The notes under the pieces were generated by a model. That model was not told where the DNA came from. It ran no database searches and worked only from the letters and a program-made list of their open reading frames with translations. The position numbers were made by a program, and so were the translations under genes. Below, piece by piece: positions 13,201 through 25,000 of a stretch of 64,000 nucleotides of DNA; position 1 is the stretch's first letter, and every line of letters starts with the position of its first letter. The stretch spans positions 44,830,869-44,894,868 of the forward strand of contig LS997562.1 of assembly GCA_000469685.2 (NCBI GenBank), given 5' to 3'. The stretch is from Haemonchus contortus (Eukaryota > Nematoda > Chromadorea > Rhabditida > Trichostrongylidae).

Positions 13201-14690
13201 GCAAACTTGCAAAAGGAGTGCTACTCTGCCTTCCCACTTCCCTTCCGTTCCCTTCCCTCCCTACATCTCTCCTGTCCAGTTCGTGATGTCGTTTCAAATT
13301 AGAGTTGTGTCAGCTGTCAATACTTGACCACGGGAAAACAGTGAGATGAGCAATTTCTTAGGCTTACGGCACGTCTGGTTTCTTTCATAAAATCGGTAAA
13401 ATTAATGAAGTCGGTAAAATTTCCACAGAATTTGTTGTCTGCTCCTCATGTGGCTCATTGTTCAGTTATCCGAGCCTCGAGATCCTAGTTCTGGGACATT
13501 CAGTTGATTATGGAACAGCGCTTTTCGAGTCCATCTTCGTACAAAGGCATTGTCCAAGCTTTGTTCCTTTGTATCATTTGTTTATATCTGCCGACGTTGT
13601 TGACCCTCGGTTACAAAATCTCCGACTGTTCCTTCATCGAAATTTAAGGAATATTGGTAGCAAGGGTCAGTGAGGTGTCTCAAAGAAAAATGGAATAGAA
13701 ATAGCTAAATATGTCTCATAGCAGTGCAATGTTGAGTCGATTATGCAACCCCCACGTCTCTGGGAGATTCAGAAGATTTGACTATCATTTCTAATTGGAG
13801 GTCTGGAAAGAGAATCAAGGATCGCCAGCTATAAAGAGCAACCTCTGTCAACAAAGATCAATCTTTTATCATTTCAACGACCTACTATTAAACATCCGTC
13901 TGACTTGCAAGCACTACTGTAGTTGTCCTTTGAAACTACGTCACTTAGTTCTAAGGCCATCAACTGTGAGCCTACTTGTAAGCCCTCTCTGAGTTATTGC
14001 ACGGATTAGTGGTGGCATTGCTCTGTCATTTATCATAGCGTTGTTAAGTTCACGTCACAAGTTGCTCGAAAATCACCTGTTCTTCCGGTCATCGAGGTGT
14101 AATTTCACTCAGATCGGTTGCCACTTGCTCTCTCATGTCGATCTTTCACTTCGTGACCTTTCAGCAGTACTGGTCTAGTTTGCATGAACAATGGGATTAG
14201 GTTGTCTAGTGCGTTACACTACCAGAACATGGTCCCCGTGAATGTTTTTCAGTACACTAGTTGAAAAGGCACTTTTAGGGAATTCCATCTGTTTCTAAGG
14301 ATAAGTAGTAACATTCAGGATTTGTTTTGAGTACTTCAAGCCATATCATCGTCCTATCATCGCTGTCGATAAGCCGCGCGCAACTTGCCGAGGGAAGGTT
14401 TGGAGAGAGCCAGTTCAAGGTAGTAACTCGAAAGTCGGAGCATGAAAACTTTCAAGTTTCTCGGAATTTTCAGAAATCCTTCAGGAAATTGCAAGCCTAA
14501 GAAAAGGCTGATGGGATGGGTGCAGTGGTGCTAGTAGAAAACTTCGATATTACGGTAATTCCAATTTGTGTCGCACCAAAAATACCCTTATAGGCTACTG
14601 AAAGGACACCCTATTTTCTTCACTATTCTTCACTTATGAACCGTTGTTTTACTTTTTAAGTAAGATGTACGTAAAGAGCTGCTGACTATA
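10248..14690. other. Gene-poor stretch with weak ORFs
   Basis: The stretch 10376-10450 is a GT/GGGT-rich low-complexity tract whose apparent ORFs reflect composition. Between 11340 and 11956 both strands carry 70-108 codon frames (for example minus 11630-11956, rich in Arg) without splice signals in register; I cannot assign them. From 11960 to 14690 I see nothing that supports a gene. Confidence 0.35.
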
Positions 14691-15231
14691 CAGGGTGGGC
14701 CAAAATTATGATTACACAGAAATCACATCGCAAAAAACGAACAGAAAGCCAATAGAGCAAACCAATTTCATTGAAGGATTTATCACAAATTTCTTATCAA
14801 AACTGTAGATTGTAACTGGGATCTGTTGCTTTCTGCTTTCACCCAACCCCAAAGACGACGATGGACGGCATGGACGGTGGCACGCAGCCAGGGTCATCGA
14901 AATGGTCCCGGCTTTTTGTTAAGCATTTTCGAGATTATTTCTTCTCTTGTTTGGACTAAAGGATGCTTTCATCTCAGAGGCTGACCACATTGAGACATTC
15001 ATGGGATTTAGGTCAGGGCTCCAGAGTGGACACTGATCGAAGAATATGAAGTCAAAGAACCCCTTTCACGAAATTTCTCGACAATTTCTGTTCTGCGGTC
15101 AGGAGCTTCATCTTGACAATATGACCGGTTCGCATCACCCAAGTGTCCTATTGCGCACGAAGAGATCAAACAGGCTCCCAAACCAACTTTCACTCCATAA
15201 TTTTCCTACTTTATATAATTCGCTAAGTGTG

Positions 15232-15285
15232 TCTGTTGGTGTGTCGGTGTGTGTGTGTGTGTGTGTGTGTGTCGGTGTGTGTGTT
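15232..15285. repeat. GT microsatellite
   Basis: A run of GT dinucleotides interrupted by GTCGGT, directly abutting the 145 bp tandem repeat. The Val-Cys-Val ORFs crossing it are artefacts of composition. Confidence 0.9.
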
Positions 15286-15297
15286 TGACCGGAAATT

Positions 15298-15876
15298 CAT
15301 AACTCCTGTCCCCGTGTACCTAGAAAGCTCAAATTTGGTGGGAGTTTAGGGGGCAGAAAGGGAATACTCATGGCAGGTGGCAGAACCGGACTCCGCCCAC
15401 AGGGGGCGGGGCGTGCGCGATTACAATTTTGGGCCGCAAACCCATAACTCCTGTTCCACTGGACCCAGAACGTTGAAAATTGGCGGGAGTACAAGAGGCA
15501 TGATGGGAACACTTATGGTAGGTGGCAGGACTGGACCCCGCCCACGGGAGGCGGAGCGTGCGTGATAGAAATTTTAGGTCGCTAATTCATTATTCCTGCT
15601 CCACTGGACCCAGAGCGTTCAAACTTGGTAAGAGTAAAGGAAACAGGATGGGAACACTTATGCTGGTAGTAGGACCGGACTCCTCCTGCAAGGGGCGGAG
15701 CGTGCGCGATAGAAATTCAAGACTGCAAATTCATAACTCCTGTCCCGGTGGACCCAAAGCGTTCAAAATCGGTAGGAGTACAGGCGGCGGCATGGGAACA
15801 CTTATGGCAGTTGGCAAGATCGAACTCCGCCTACAGTGGGCGGGGCATGCGCGTTAGGATTTTTAGGTTGTACATT
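15298..15876. repeat. 145 bp minisatellite, four units
   Basis: Units begin with CATAACTCCTGT or a close variant at 15298, 15443, 15588 and 15732, so the period is 144-145 bp. A truncated fifth start lies at 15877. Each unit contains a GC-rich block of the type CTCCGCCCACAGGGGGCGG followed by GCGTGCGCGAT. The array is inside the mariner relic and lies on its GT tract, so it was probably gained after insertion. ORFs of 62-111 codons across it are repeat artefacts. Confidence 0.85.
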
Positions 15877-15997
15877 CATAACTCATAATAGTAACATAAT
15901 AACGAGCGAGCAAGCGTTGCAATCCCCTTCGTGTGAACAGTGGAACCTTTTCAAAGACGGCAATATAGGATGTGACGTTGTCGTAGGTACTCTGTGA

Positions 15998-16031
15998 CAG
16001 TAACTGATAACAACTGATAAGAACTGATAAG
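15998..16031. repeat. Short tandem AACTGATAA repeat
   Basis: Three near-identical copies of a 10 bp unit (AACTGATAAC/G) within the mariner relic. No function inferred. Confidence 0.6.
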
Positions 16032-18179
16032 GGGCCTTAGAGAGCAAAAGGGTATTCATGATCAAACGCTGACTCTTCAAAATGTTTCATTCAATAAGAC
16101 GTGTAATGAGTATTGTTACTAAGTTGATTGTTCCACATGGCTACGGGCATTTCCGTTAATAAATAATAAATAAATTCAATGAAATGCAGTAATAACGACT
16201 GATCAAAGACGTTAACGAAATAGTTCATTTCCTGCTATTAAACTACGACCGTTACGTAGTAAGCTTTGTGACACAATGAAGTACTACGACTCCTTTTTGT
16301 TTTGTGACATATTTTTTGTGACTAAACTCATCTGACCGCTAATGATTTGGGATTCCCAATTAATGAGAACTCCGTGAGAAAAATGTTCTATTGATAACGA
16401 CGTCTGTGATAGGCGTTACTATTCATTTCTGGGTACCATTCAAGACATTGGCTTTCAATCAGTTAAGCCATCAATGTGACACAATTTCGAGATGAAGAGC
16501 AATGAATCGAGGCTTCTAATTAGTATACTATCAATCATAGTACAGAAGAAATCGCTCACAATTCGGAGCTAATGCTGGGAGCGTAGAGCTTTCAAGGAAA
16601 AGCAAATTTCTTACAAGAGCGTCCGGCGAAGCCGGGCGACACTATAAGAAGGAGGGAAGCCTGGCGTTAGCCGGGCGGCCCGACTGGTACAAGAATAATC
16701 GGTGTCTTTGCCTCGGCGGTGATGCTAGCACAGGTCATCACAGAAAGTTAGTGAGCCAGGCGCTGTATCACTTTCATTTCTTTAAGCTTCATATAAATGT
16801 TATCGCTCTACTCATTGAGCACCTATTTCACTGTGAATCTCTTTTCGCCAGTGAACAGGAATTCCATAGGACAATTTTTTCGGATGCAACAGGCAGCTTT
16901 TGTTAGCCAATCCTTATCTTCTCTTTGACCTGCTCTCTGGGGAAATCACTTTCTGATCGTATAAGGGTCTCATTGTGCAAGTGATGCTTCACGATTTCAC
17001 GCAGAAAATTTCGTGACATATCCATTCATTTAGCCTTTTTGGACTCAGAATGAATTTTGCTTCTACGTAGACCTTTGCCCTGTTTCCTCAACACTTCCCC
17101 TAAATATAACCACAGCTCTCCTAGGTTCACAACTCCTATCTGCAATTGTTCCCAGCTCTCGAGAGCGTCTTACGGTTGACTGCAATACCTGCCTTGTTTT
17201 GCTAGTTCGTCTGTAGATGCACCGTGCCAAAAGTGTTTGTAAATGCAAAGCGACCTTTAGTTCACGGACTAGTTACGCTTATATTATGTTAAAAATCTAC
17301 CAAAAGTTTAGTATCATTAGAAAGGTAGTAACGTAAATTACTTAGTGAAATGGAAGAAATTCAATGAATTGTTATGAACATGGAAAAAATTTGCAATGAA
17401 CGTCAGCGCGCGCTGTAATCATAATTTCGGCCCACCTGTATATGGAGTAAGTAGGCGCTGGAAACTAATGCGAAGAAAAACCGCACTTGCCATTTCTTTT
17501 ATAATGTTTGACACGAGTTGTTTAACAGTGAAACTGTTGCTAGAAAGACTCCCGCATTTTGAGTCAAAGTTGTTCATTGAGCCATTCAATTTTAGATCAG
17601 AATCTGGTTTCCTTGGTACCACGCCATTTGTACCAACCCTCTGGGTTACTACAAGAAACATCATTGCAAAAGACTGTTCAAAGTTCATCGTTACTGCAAG
17701 GATTTTTGTGAAGAAGACGTTTTTTCAAGATGAATTTGTCATCACAAGCAAACAGACCATGGCAGGCAGGGTCTTGTTCAATGGGTACTTTCTCAACACT
17801 TTTGAACGTTCCTCGTATAGTTCAGAGTTAACACATTGGTGTCTTCAGATCATTTCTTCTGCAGACTATTCTTGCGTACAACTTATGAGCGTATCTTCGT
17901 GCAAAAGTAATGCTGGAGGTCGCTGAATTACAATAATACTGTCGGTTGTAATTGTTTGTTTTTCCAACACAAATATATGTACATAGGTCCCAGATCTGAT
18001 GCACATATGTTAATCAGAATATATTAATTCAAGAACCTGAGAATGGGGTTAATTATACAGAAAAATAGGTAAAAGTGAGAATGGTGGTAGTGCCTTTAGT
18101 CTTTGAAAAGTCTTTCGATTTTGAACAAACAATGTCGTAGGTTCCCACTCCTGTTGCGCTGTAGCAGCTTCGATGGGCC

Positions 18180-18340
18180 CCTACAGTTTATGTTATTCAC
18201 GAAGAAAAGATGGGACATGAGGCGTAGGTGAGACATCGAAGCGTCAGTCACGAAAACGCATTCTTCTCTCTGCAGGTTTACAATGAATCAATGTAGAACC
18301 AGTTCTCTACCGTTTGCTGTACAAATTCTCAATAATATCT
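18180..18340 (+). repeat. Left arm of an old inverted duplication
   Basis: This segment aligns over about 130 bp with the reverse complement of 20255-20405. Shared blocks include CTGCAG followed by GTTTTAC or GGTTTAC, and TGTAGAACCAGTTC. The corresponding reading frame is open on the right arm but stopped here, so this arm is the decayed copy. The centre of the two arms falls within about 40 bp of the centre of the foldback element at 18733-19781. Confidence 0.6.
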
Positions 18341-18732
18341 TCAGAGCTGGTAATCTTGAGCATCGCAGATCCCCCGTTCTATTCCTATCCTTGCAACTCT
18401 TCCTTGGGTCTCTTCGTGATTTCGTATATTGAAATACAGTATGATCCTGTGACCTTCTCGCCATCAGCTTGTGTCTATATCATCGCCAGTATCGCTTTTC
18501 CAGCGAATAGGGACGTGCCCTGTACTCTATGAGGTCCTCACTTCTGACCACACCAGTTGCATCCATTGACGAGCTCATCTCATCACCCTCATTCTGGCAG
18601 GGCGAAAACTTTCCTTCGTTCAGTGTTGATCGCCAACTCTCCCAGTGGACTCCCTCATCTCTGTTCATATCGGGCTTGTGCTTACCTTCACAATTTGGTC
18701 CACGCCTCCATGGGCAGCAAGGTGATTATCCC

Positions 18733-19781
18733 GGGTACGGGAACGAATTTTCGATCACACCTAATCAAGCTCGCCTCGCACCTAGGTGCGAAGTGACCTT
18801 AATTAGGTGCGAAGACTTCGCGGTAATTACGCTGCTCGTACTCGCTACTAATCGAGTTAAAACTTGTCATCCAATGAGGTTACTGACAGTTTAAAAAATG
18901 GAGTTTCTCTTCGAAAAATGAGTTTTTTATTCAGAAATAATTAGAAAAATTCCGATATCAATTTCAACGGTTTTGAGAGTCCATTCACACACAATAAATA
19001 AACTCAATATGTTTTATTTCAAGCTTCTGGAAATTGGGTAAAACAGTTCAGTTCACTTCCTTTTTTCGGTATTTTCCCTTATTTGCGATAACAAACAACC
19101 TTTCAGAAGCGATGTAGTTTTCTAGAATTGTTTGATATTGGAACTACTTTTCATTGATAGGTCATTGATTGCCCTACGGCGCTCTTCATTCAATCCATTT
19201 CACAGTCTTTACGGCATAGAGTCTTCAGGCTAATTTCAGCACCTTGAAGGGACGTCATCGAGGACTATTTAACTAGTTGGGTGAGTGCTTTAATTACCAC
19301 TGCTTACCTTATAAGACATTACCATGCATTCTGGAGACACACTGTACTGTTTCGATGAACTTACAGGGTGTCTTCCCACTCCAAACTATTTAGGAGTGCG
19401 CGGTCCATGTGGCCCATTTCCTCCACTGTCCGAGCTTTTCACTTTTGCTCCGGAAGCCCCAGTATTACAAAATAATTTCTGCGGAAGTTCTGCGTCTACA
19501 CAGCCTCCTCCAATGCAGCTGGATCCCGAATCGCAACCTTCGCTCTACACGTTTCCGTTGAATTTATATTGGAATTTTTCCTCTCAAAAACTCATTTTTT
19601 AAAGAGAAACGCCATTTTTTTTAAACTGTCATTATTCTCATGAGTTGACAGTTTTAACTTGATTAATAGCGAGTGCGGGCAGCATAACTATAACGTAGTC
19701 TTCGCACCTAACTAAGGTCACCTCGCGCCTAGGTGCGAGGCGAGCTTGATTAGATGCGATCGAAAATTCGTTCGCACACCC
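18733..19781. mobile_element. Mutator-like non-autonomous foldback element
   Basis: The element is bounded by a 9 bp direct repeat GATTATCCC at 18724-18732 and 19782-19790. Its ends are long inverted repeats: 18733-18973 and the reverse complement of 19554-19781, which share GAACGAATTTTCGATC, TCAAGCTCGCCTCGCACC and TTAGGTGCGAAGACT and are roughly 80% alike by eye. A 9 bp duplication and long TIRs are typical of MULEs. No transposase is present. The interior holds an exon-like open segment (see 19368-19553). Confidence 0.7.
19368..19553 (+). other. Exon-like open segment inside the foldback element
   Basis: After an acceptor-like TTACAG at 19362-19367 the + frame stays open through the right TIR boundary. 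The peptide is Pro/Cys-rich and not repeat-like (SELFTFAPEAPVLQNNFCG). The upstream 44 bp starting at ATG 19324 are also open. A fragment captured from a host gene, as in Pack-MULEs, is one reading; chance is another. No family recognised. Confidence 0.3.
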
Positions 19782-19873
19782 GATTATCCCTAGTATCCAT
19801 CAATCCGCTCCTTGTCTTCCTCAAGGGAATCTACAATTGGCTCTGTGCACGGCAGGTTCAGGACATCTTCCCC

Positions 19874-20386
19874 TCACCGCTGATCAAAATTATTGGTCTT
19901 GCGGTTGGGGTTACTGAGGTTACTAGGTGGAGTGAAGTAATGGAAAGTATGGTCAAAATAGTGCAAAATGGAAAGAAAGTGTACAAATCGCCGACAAGCA
20001 CGAACACTTTTGGGTGTGTACGCCAGAACGTTGGAGCGGGTGCCGTAAAAGGCTTCAACTGAAATAATAAGCAAGAACTGGGAAATCAAAAAGATTGCCA
20101 CACAGCCACAACTAAATAAGAAGAACAATAGACTGTACGATAGTTTAGGATTAATGTCACTGAAGGAGGTGACCCTCTTCAGGTTTCTGATATTATTAGT
20201 TGAGGAACGGGTTTTTTGAGACACAGTTCTGTCCGATGAATTTCCATAGATCCCATCAAGAGGAATCCATACAACAAACGGCGGGGAACTGGTTCTACAT
20301 CTGCTCATACGATTGTAAAACTGCAGAAGGAAGAGCGTTCTGTCATTACTGCCCCTTCGAGGTCTCATCAACGCCGTAACTTCCAT
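19874..20386 (-). CDS. Unidentified ORF with one predicted membrane span
   Basis: A 170-codon minus-strand frame starts at ATG 20386 and stays open to a stop near 19874. The first half is basic and Ser-rich (MRPRRGSNDRTLFLL; SSDRTVSQKTRSSTNN). It is followed by a strong hydrophobic stretch (LLFFLFSCGCVAIFLISQF) fitting a single membrane span, then a Cys/Arg/His-rich tail. The N-terminal quarter has a decayed inverted copy at 18180-18340, so this may be the open copy of a repeated sequence rather than a host gene. No acceptor precedes the ATG clearly, and family is unknown. Confidence 0.35.
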   Translation of the reverse strand: MEVTALMRPRRGSNDRTLFLLQFYNRMSRCRTSSPPFVVWIPLDGIYGNSSDRTVSQKTRSSTNNIRNLKRVTSFSDINPKLSYSLLFFLFSCGCVAIFLISQFLLIISVEAFYGTRSNVLAYTPKSVRACRRFVHFLSILHYFDHTFHYFTPPSNLSNPNRKTNNFDQR

Positions 20387-20409
20387 CACCTCTTCGTCGA
20401 ATAAGGTAA

Positions 20410-21896
20410 TTTGATAAAATCCATTGTAATTTTGAAGGTGGAACTGTGATACGGATCTATAGAATGCTCAGCTCGAAAAGAGATTTCTGTAATCTTCTGA
20501 AAACTTCCTTTGATCACAAGATTCCCTGACTGGTTCTGATTCTGACTTCCTCAACGGAAAATTAGCATCATGGTCCTTGGGTCTTTCAAAATGGAATTTA
20601 TAAAGACCCTGTCACGTACAATTACTCCTCTTGATCCTTCTCATAATGTGAGAGATAAGGGACCCTATCCATACATTTATTGTTTTTGATAATTGACAAA
20701 AAGTTTATATATGGCACTCACATTACCTTGCAAAACTTTATGGATTTTCGCTTCTACAACGTTTTTTCGAAATTTTGCTGGGTTGATTTAAAGTTTATAT
20801 GTCTCGATGTATCACAAAAACTTGCGAAAATTTAGTTTATGAGAAAAAAATCCAAAAATTTATGAAATTTGCACAGAGGTATATTCAATAAGTTGCCATA
20901 ATATATTTCATGATGAATAGATAAATTGTTTTTAGAAAATTGGTATCATTAGCCAGAAGTGAAGTGATGAAGTAGATCTATTGCCTCTAAAGCTTCTATC
21001 CTATTTTTAGGTCTTATAAAAACTGGTTCCAAGGGAAGTTAATAGTTGTCTTGGAAGGTTTCTTGTTTGGGTTTACAGCTCCATTAGCAGAGCTTGCTTT
21101 TTTCATGCAACACAAATCATTTTCATGAGAACAGATATCACCCCGGGTAGCAGAGTACTAATTGTAGGTAGAGGAGCAGACATGAGTCTGTCGGCCTCTA
21201 AGTGACCCTCTCCGACGATGAGCGGCGGTCCCACATTGGCTAATCGCTTTGGGGAACACACGCCCCTGCTTCGTCCTCTGCGTTCATTCATTCGGCTCAT
21301 TTTCTCATTCCCGCAGCTTGAAAAATAGATGGCCAATACTGACGTCCCATCCTTTTGAGTTTAATGAATATTTGGGGTTATTGCTATTTCTGCTGGGCAG
21401 GGATTGGTCATTTTTTCATCTTCTTTTATGGGTAATTTGTAGGTTCAGGAAAAACGGCCTCCCCAAGTAGTTGATAACTGTTGGTGGCCCTGTGCTGTAG
21501 AGAAACAAGAATCTCTCCAGTTAAGTACTCCACCCTCTTTACACTGAAAAGTGAATTTCTCTAGCGTAAACTGTGGTTGTATAGCACTTTCTGTGCCTCT
21601 CCAGCACATGCACCGTTGAAATGCCGGTTATTCATGACCGCTCCTTACTTTTTTATCGATTCATTCATTTGATGCGGACCTACTCGGATATTCTCTCATA
21701 GATTTCCCAATTAGACTTATTCATGAAATGGAGAATTTGTGAGTTCGATGCACAGCAGAAAATCGTTTTTTTTGTAAGAGTTGCTGTTCAATAGGTAGAA
21801 TAAAGCTATTGTAAGAGGCATATTAGCAGGATGAAAGAGTAGAGACTTTTTGAGTTGATCAATTATTGACTTCCATTCACTTCCACAATAATTTGC
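20410..21896. other. Intergenic, nothing recognised
   Basis: AT-rich sequence with overlapping short frames on both strands around 21100-21470. No splice signals in phase, RNA gene or repeat that I can name. Confidence 0.35.
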
Positions 21897-22080
21897 GGTG
21901 GCCAGCCGATGAACAAGTCAGTGCTTTCATCCCTTCAGACATATTTGAAACCAATTAGCCGACCCTGGAGGGTTCAAAGGCTTGATTAGCCCAAGCGGAT
22001 ATCGATCCGGGATTTGAACTCGTAACCATGGGAGTGTGTCAGTGCGTCTTTTGGCACGACACCACCTCCGCCCTACTAGC
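21897..22080 (-). mobile_element. tRNA-derived SINE, copy 1
   Basis: Read on the minus strand, it begins with a GGCGGAGGTGGTGTCG segment. About 40 bp further on is a box B-like GAGTTCAAATCCC, and it ends with a non-tRNA body containing GCACTGACTTGTTCATCGGC. The same order appears at 38905-39058 and, cut by the window edge, at 63938-64000. The Pol III box spacing and the recurrence support a SINE rather than a tRNA gene. Confidence 0.6.
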
Positions 22081-22314
22081 ATTTGTTAAGGACTGGAGCT
22101 CTACTTTTACATCTTGTACATGCAGAATTCGGAAGTCGTAGTTTTGGAAAATAATGTTTGGATCATTACAAAGTTTTGCTTTGTCCGCTGTTCAATAAAT
22201 GCATGCCTTTGTGACTTTCTACGTTTCTACACAGGCGAGGTCAGTCAAAATTCTAAAAAAAAAACCTCTTAGAGTAACTCATCCTATTCAAAAATTGGTA
22301 AAACGGATTTACTC

Positions 22315-22831
22315 TCACGTATGACGGCCTACGCTGATCATTATTTCTTTTGAAAATGTCCAGTAGCGTCGATCAATTATTCCAACAATGCGACCTTGCT
22401 GCTGTCGGAATCTTTGCTCGATTCCGTCAAGTTCTGATGTCTTTGTCTTCGTATTCACTCTATCATCTGTCATCTGGAAGAGATATCTAATCACGCCGGC
22501 CTCGGCCCCGAATCGCTCGATTTGGGCGGTTTTTCGAGCGATTCTTTCATACGCGCGGAGAGGGCGGTCATGTTCCCTGATGTGGAACCACAAACTTGCA
22601 GGTTTTCTACGTCACTACCGGCTGGAGATGTATTCGTTGAAGTTTTTCCATGTCGCACTAGGCGTCTGGTTTCCTCTCAAAGTACATGTTCTGCCTGTGG
22701 TTTTGCCCATGTTCCTTCGGTCAATTTTCATGATACGCACGCTTCTAATTGTGTCTTACTCGTCAGCCCGGCTGCTCTTCCTACTTTGGCAAATACTTGA
22801 GTTGTCATCATCAACCTATCCTTTCTGGTAA
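22315..22831 (-). pseudogene. Possible decayed coding relic
   Basis: The minus strand has a 92-codon frame of ordinary protein-like composition (YERIARKTAQIERFGAEAG; SELDGIEQRFRQQQGRIVG). It continues upstream only through stops and frame changes, and the + strand has a 147-codon overlapping frame. A transposon-derived gag- or reverse-transcriptase-linked fragment is possible, but I see no diagnostic motif. Confidence 0.25.
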
Positions 22832-25000
22832 ACACGTTGCATTTTTTTCTTTAGAAATCCCCAAGGTGTCGAAAAGGATATCTAGCCTATGCAACACTTT
22901 GCAAAGCAAACCCGATGTCAAAGAAAGTCTTTATCTTTCCGCATAGGTATTATATTATACTATGTCAAATTTCAACCCCGGAATTTGATGGGGACCCTGA
23001 AGAAATCTGAACAGGATACAGTCATCGTTACTTCTTCTTCATATATTCCGAAATTGTGAGGATATTTCGAGATCCTTATCAATAGTAGTCTCCTGAAAAA
23101 ATCTTCGAGCAATAGTGGCTCAAGTTTGCAGTATGCTTCTAATTGGGAGTGAGGTATTATGGGATGGAGTGTAAAGATAGAGGTTAAATGGGATGTGACA
23201 TTCTGAAAGGACAGCATCGACTATTTTATAGGTCTGTGAACGCCCCGAGAATTTCATTTCTGGTATGATTTTCAGTCATTGTAGGGCAGTTTACAGGGTA
23301 ACTGGGTGAGTCGGAAAGCCTCCAATAAAGTTCCTCAGCAATTAGAAATCGCTTATCACATCTACATACCAAAGCGGAACATCGGTCACCGACGACCGCC
23401 TCGCTGTACCGCAAACGAATCGCATTGACATTTTGACTTCATTTAATCAATGCAAATCATCATTGCAATGTAGGGGTTGCGGAACGTGAACTGATCGGGT
23501 TTTCTTTGCTTTTATTTTTTCTTTCTTCTTAATCCTACATTTCCCCAAATTTCCCCTGTTCAAGTGCACTGCATCCCTGTGCCCTTATTTTCTAGCTGTT
23601 TAACAGATTATTTAATTTCTTTTGCAACCCAGCTATTTGGAACTGCTAGGAAAGATTTCTTCGCAGGCAACTCTTCAACAGAATTTACCAAATTTCAATT
23701 TTTTTTGAGATTTCCATTCTTTTCACTAGCATGTTGTTCGAATTGGGCACCCAAGTCGATGGATAATTCTGCTGTTCTGAAAGTTTATGGACAGTCTTTT
23801 TTTGCGAAGGGAAAATCAGCGTCCGTATGTGTGTCAGCTTAAACATGGATGACACTGTCTCGTTCTAAACGCCCTGAAAAGAAGGCAAATCGCTCGAGTT
23901 ATCAGATAGCTTTCAACGAATTGCGTTTTGAATGATTAAAATCAAATTACCGTAATCTACCATATAGTCTACCGTAGTATACCAAAGTACCCTGTGATCA
24001 GGCTTTTTTTGTGTGGTGCACATTTGACTTACATTGAAAGTAAAATATGGATGGAAAAGCTAAAAATATCAGCTATGACATAATGGCCATGCGAACAAGA
24101 TTAATAACGTTTAGTTATGGGCAGTTTGCGATAATTGACACACTTGCTATCTGATGCCGGAGGTCGTCGATCGTCTTAATGGAAAACTGCTTTCCGTCGA
24201 TCAACATCGACGCTTTTCAATTATGCTTATTAATGCAACTAAGTGGATTTCCAAAGCTCCCGAAGGCTCCGCTTCGTTAACTCTCAATTCCTCCATCAGA
24301 GTCCACGTCTAAAGAAAAACTGCTGACGTTCAGAAGACTTACCTGCGTAAGAATTATTAAAATTATGGCTTCTCTTCGATGCAAAAAAAAAGCGCGGCCT
24401 AACAATCATTGCTGTCATAGAGAAATTACTGTTATTTAAGAGGCTTTTCTTTGCTCCCGTATTGATCGCAACATCTCTTCATTCTATGGTGAATGTTATT
24501 TGCTTCCAACCACGGTTCACCCTTGTCAGATTTCATTTCTTATCTTTTGCATTCGAATGTCCGTTTTCAACTTGTTCCTCCGTTTGATTGTTTGTTTTTA
24601 TCATCATTTTTTTTGCACAATGCCCATGTGGGTGATGTTGACTGCGCGAGAACCTGCCCACGCTCTCGATAAATTGATTTGATCAAAACAATTTCGGTGC
24701 TCTTCTCTCAGTAGTAGTGTAAAGTCTTACATCTCCAATAAGGAAACGTGATTCAAAAGAGAATAAGCACCCAGAATGGTTCCGAAACCAAATGGTTCCA
24801 TAACTTACAGTCGGTATTACCAAACTAAGAGCTAATTTTGTGAACAACTTGTGGCGCTTCGTCTTTCCGCTCATTTTCCCGATTTTTCAAGCGTATTTTT
24901 CCACAGATTTCATGTCTTCGAGAGTTCGTTACTTGTCTCTTCGCATTTCCCGATGAACCATGTTGGCTGAGTGTGATGCCGCTTTATTTACAGGGTGAGT
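22832..25000. other. Intergenic upstream of the small membrane protein gene
   Basis: Scattered short ORFs without splice support. An acceptor-like TTTATTTACAG at 24983-24993 lies 7 bp before the start codon of the next gene and is the only signal I can use. Confidence 0.35.

Larger units (their letters stand above)
14691..17438 (-). mobile_element. Tc1/mariner-type element with inverted ends and TA duplication, decayed
   Basis: The left end reads CAGGGTGGGCCAAAATTATG. The right end, on the minus strand, reads CAGGTGGGCCGAAATTATG, and both are flanked by TA. The minus strand near the left end encodes the C-terminal part of a transposase: an AP-D-RRTEIVEKF segment and then SPDLNPMNVSMW, the conserved block after the second catalytic Asp in this superfamily. 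Frames are broken by stops and shifts. At 2748 bp it is about twice the usual length, largely because of the GT tract and 145 bp repeats at 15232-15876. The TIRs and the transposase remnants are seen directly; the family assignment follows from them. Confidence 0.8.

Noticed and set aside
15046..15857. ORFs across the GT tract and minisatellite
   Set aside because: Frames are produced by the repeat units and dinucleotide composition.
17396..17926. 176-codon + strand ORF
   Set aside because: It begins inside the mariner terminal repeat and crosses the element boundary, so it cannot be one native gene; the opposite strand is equally open.
22388..22831. 147-codon + strand ORF with hydrophobic sequence
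   Set aside because: The opposite strand has the more protein-like frame, and neither has splice signals or a start context.
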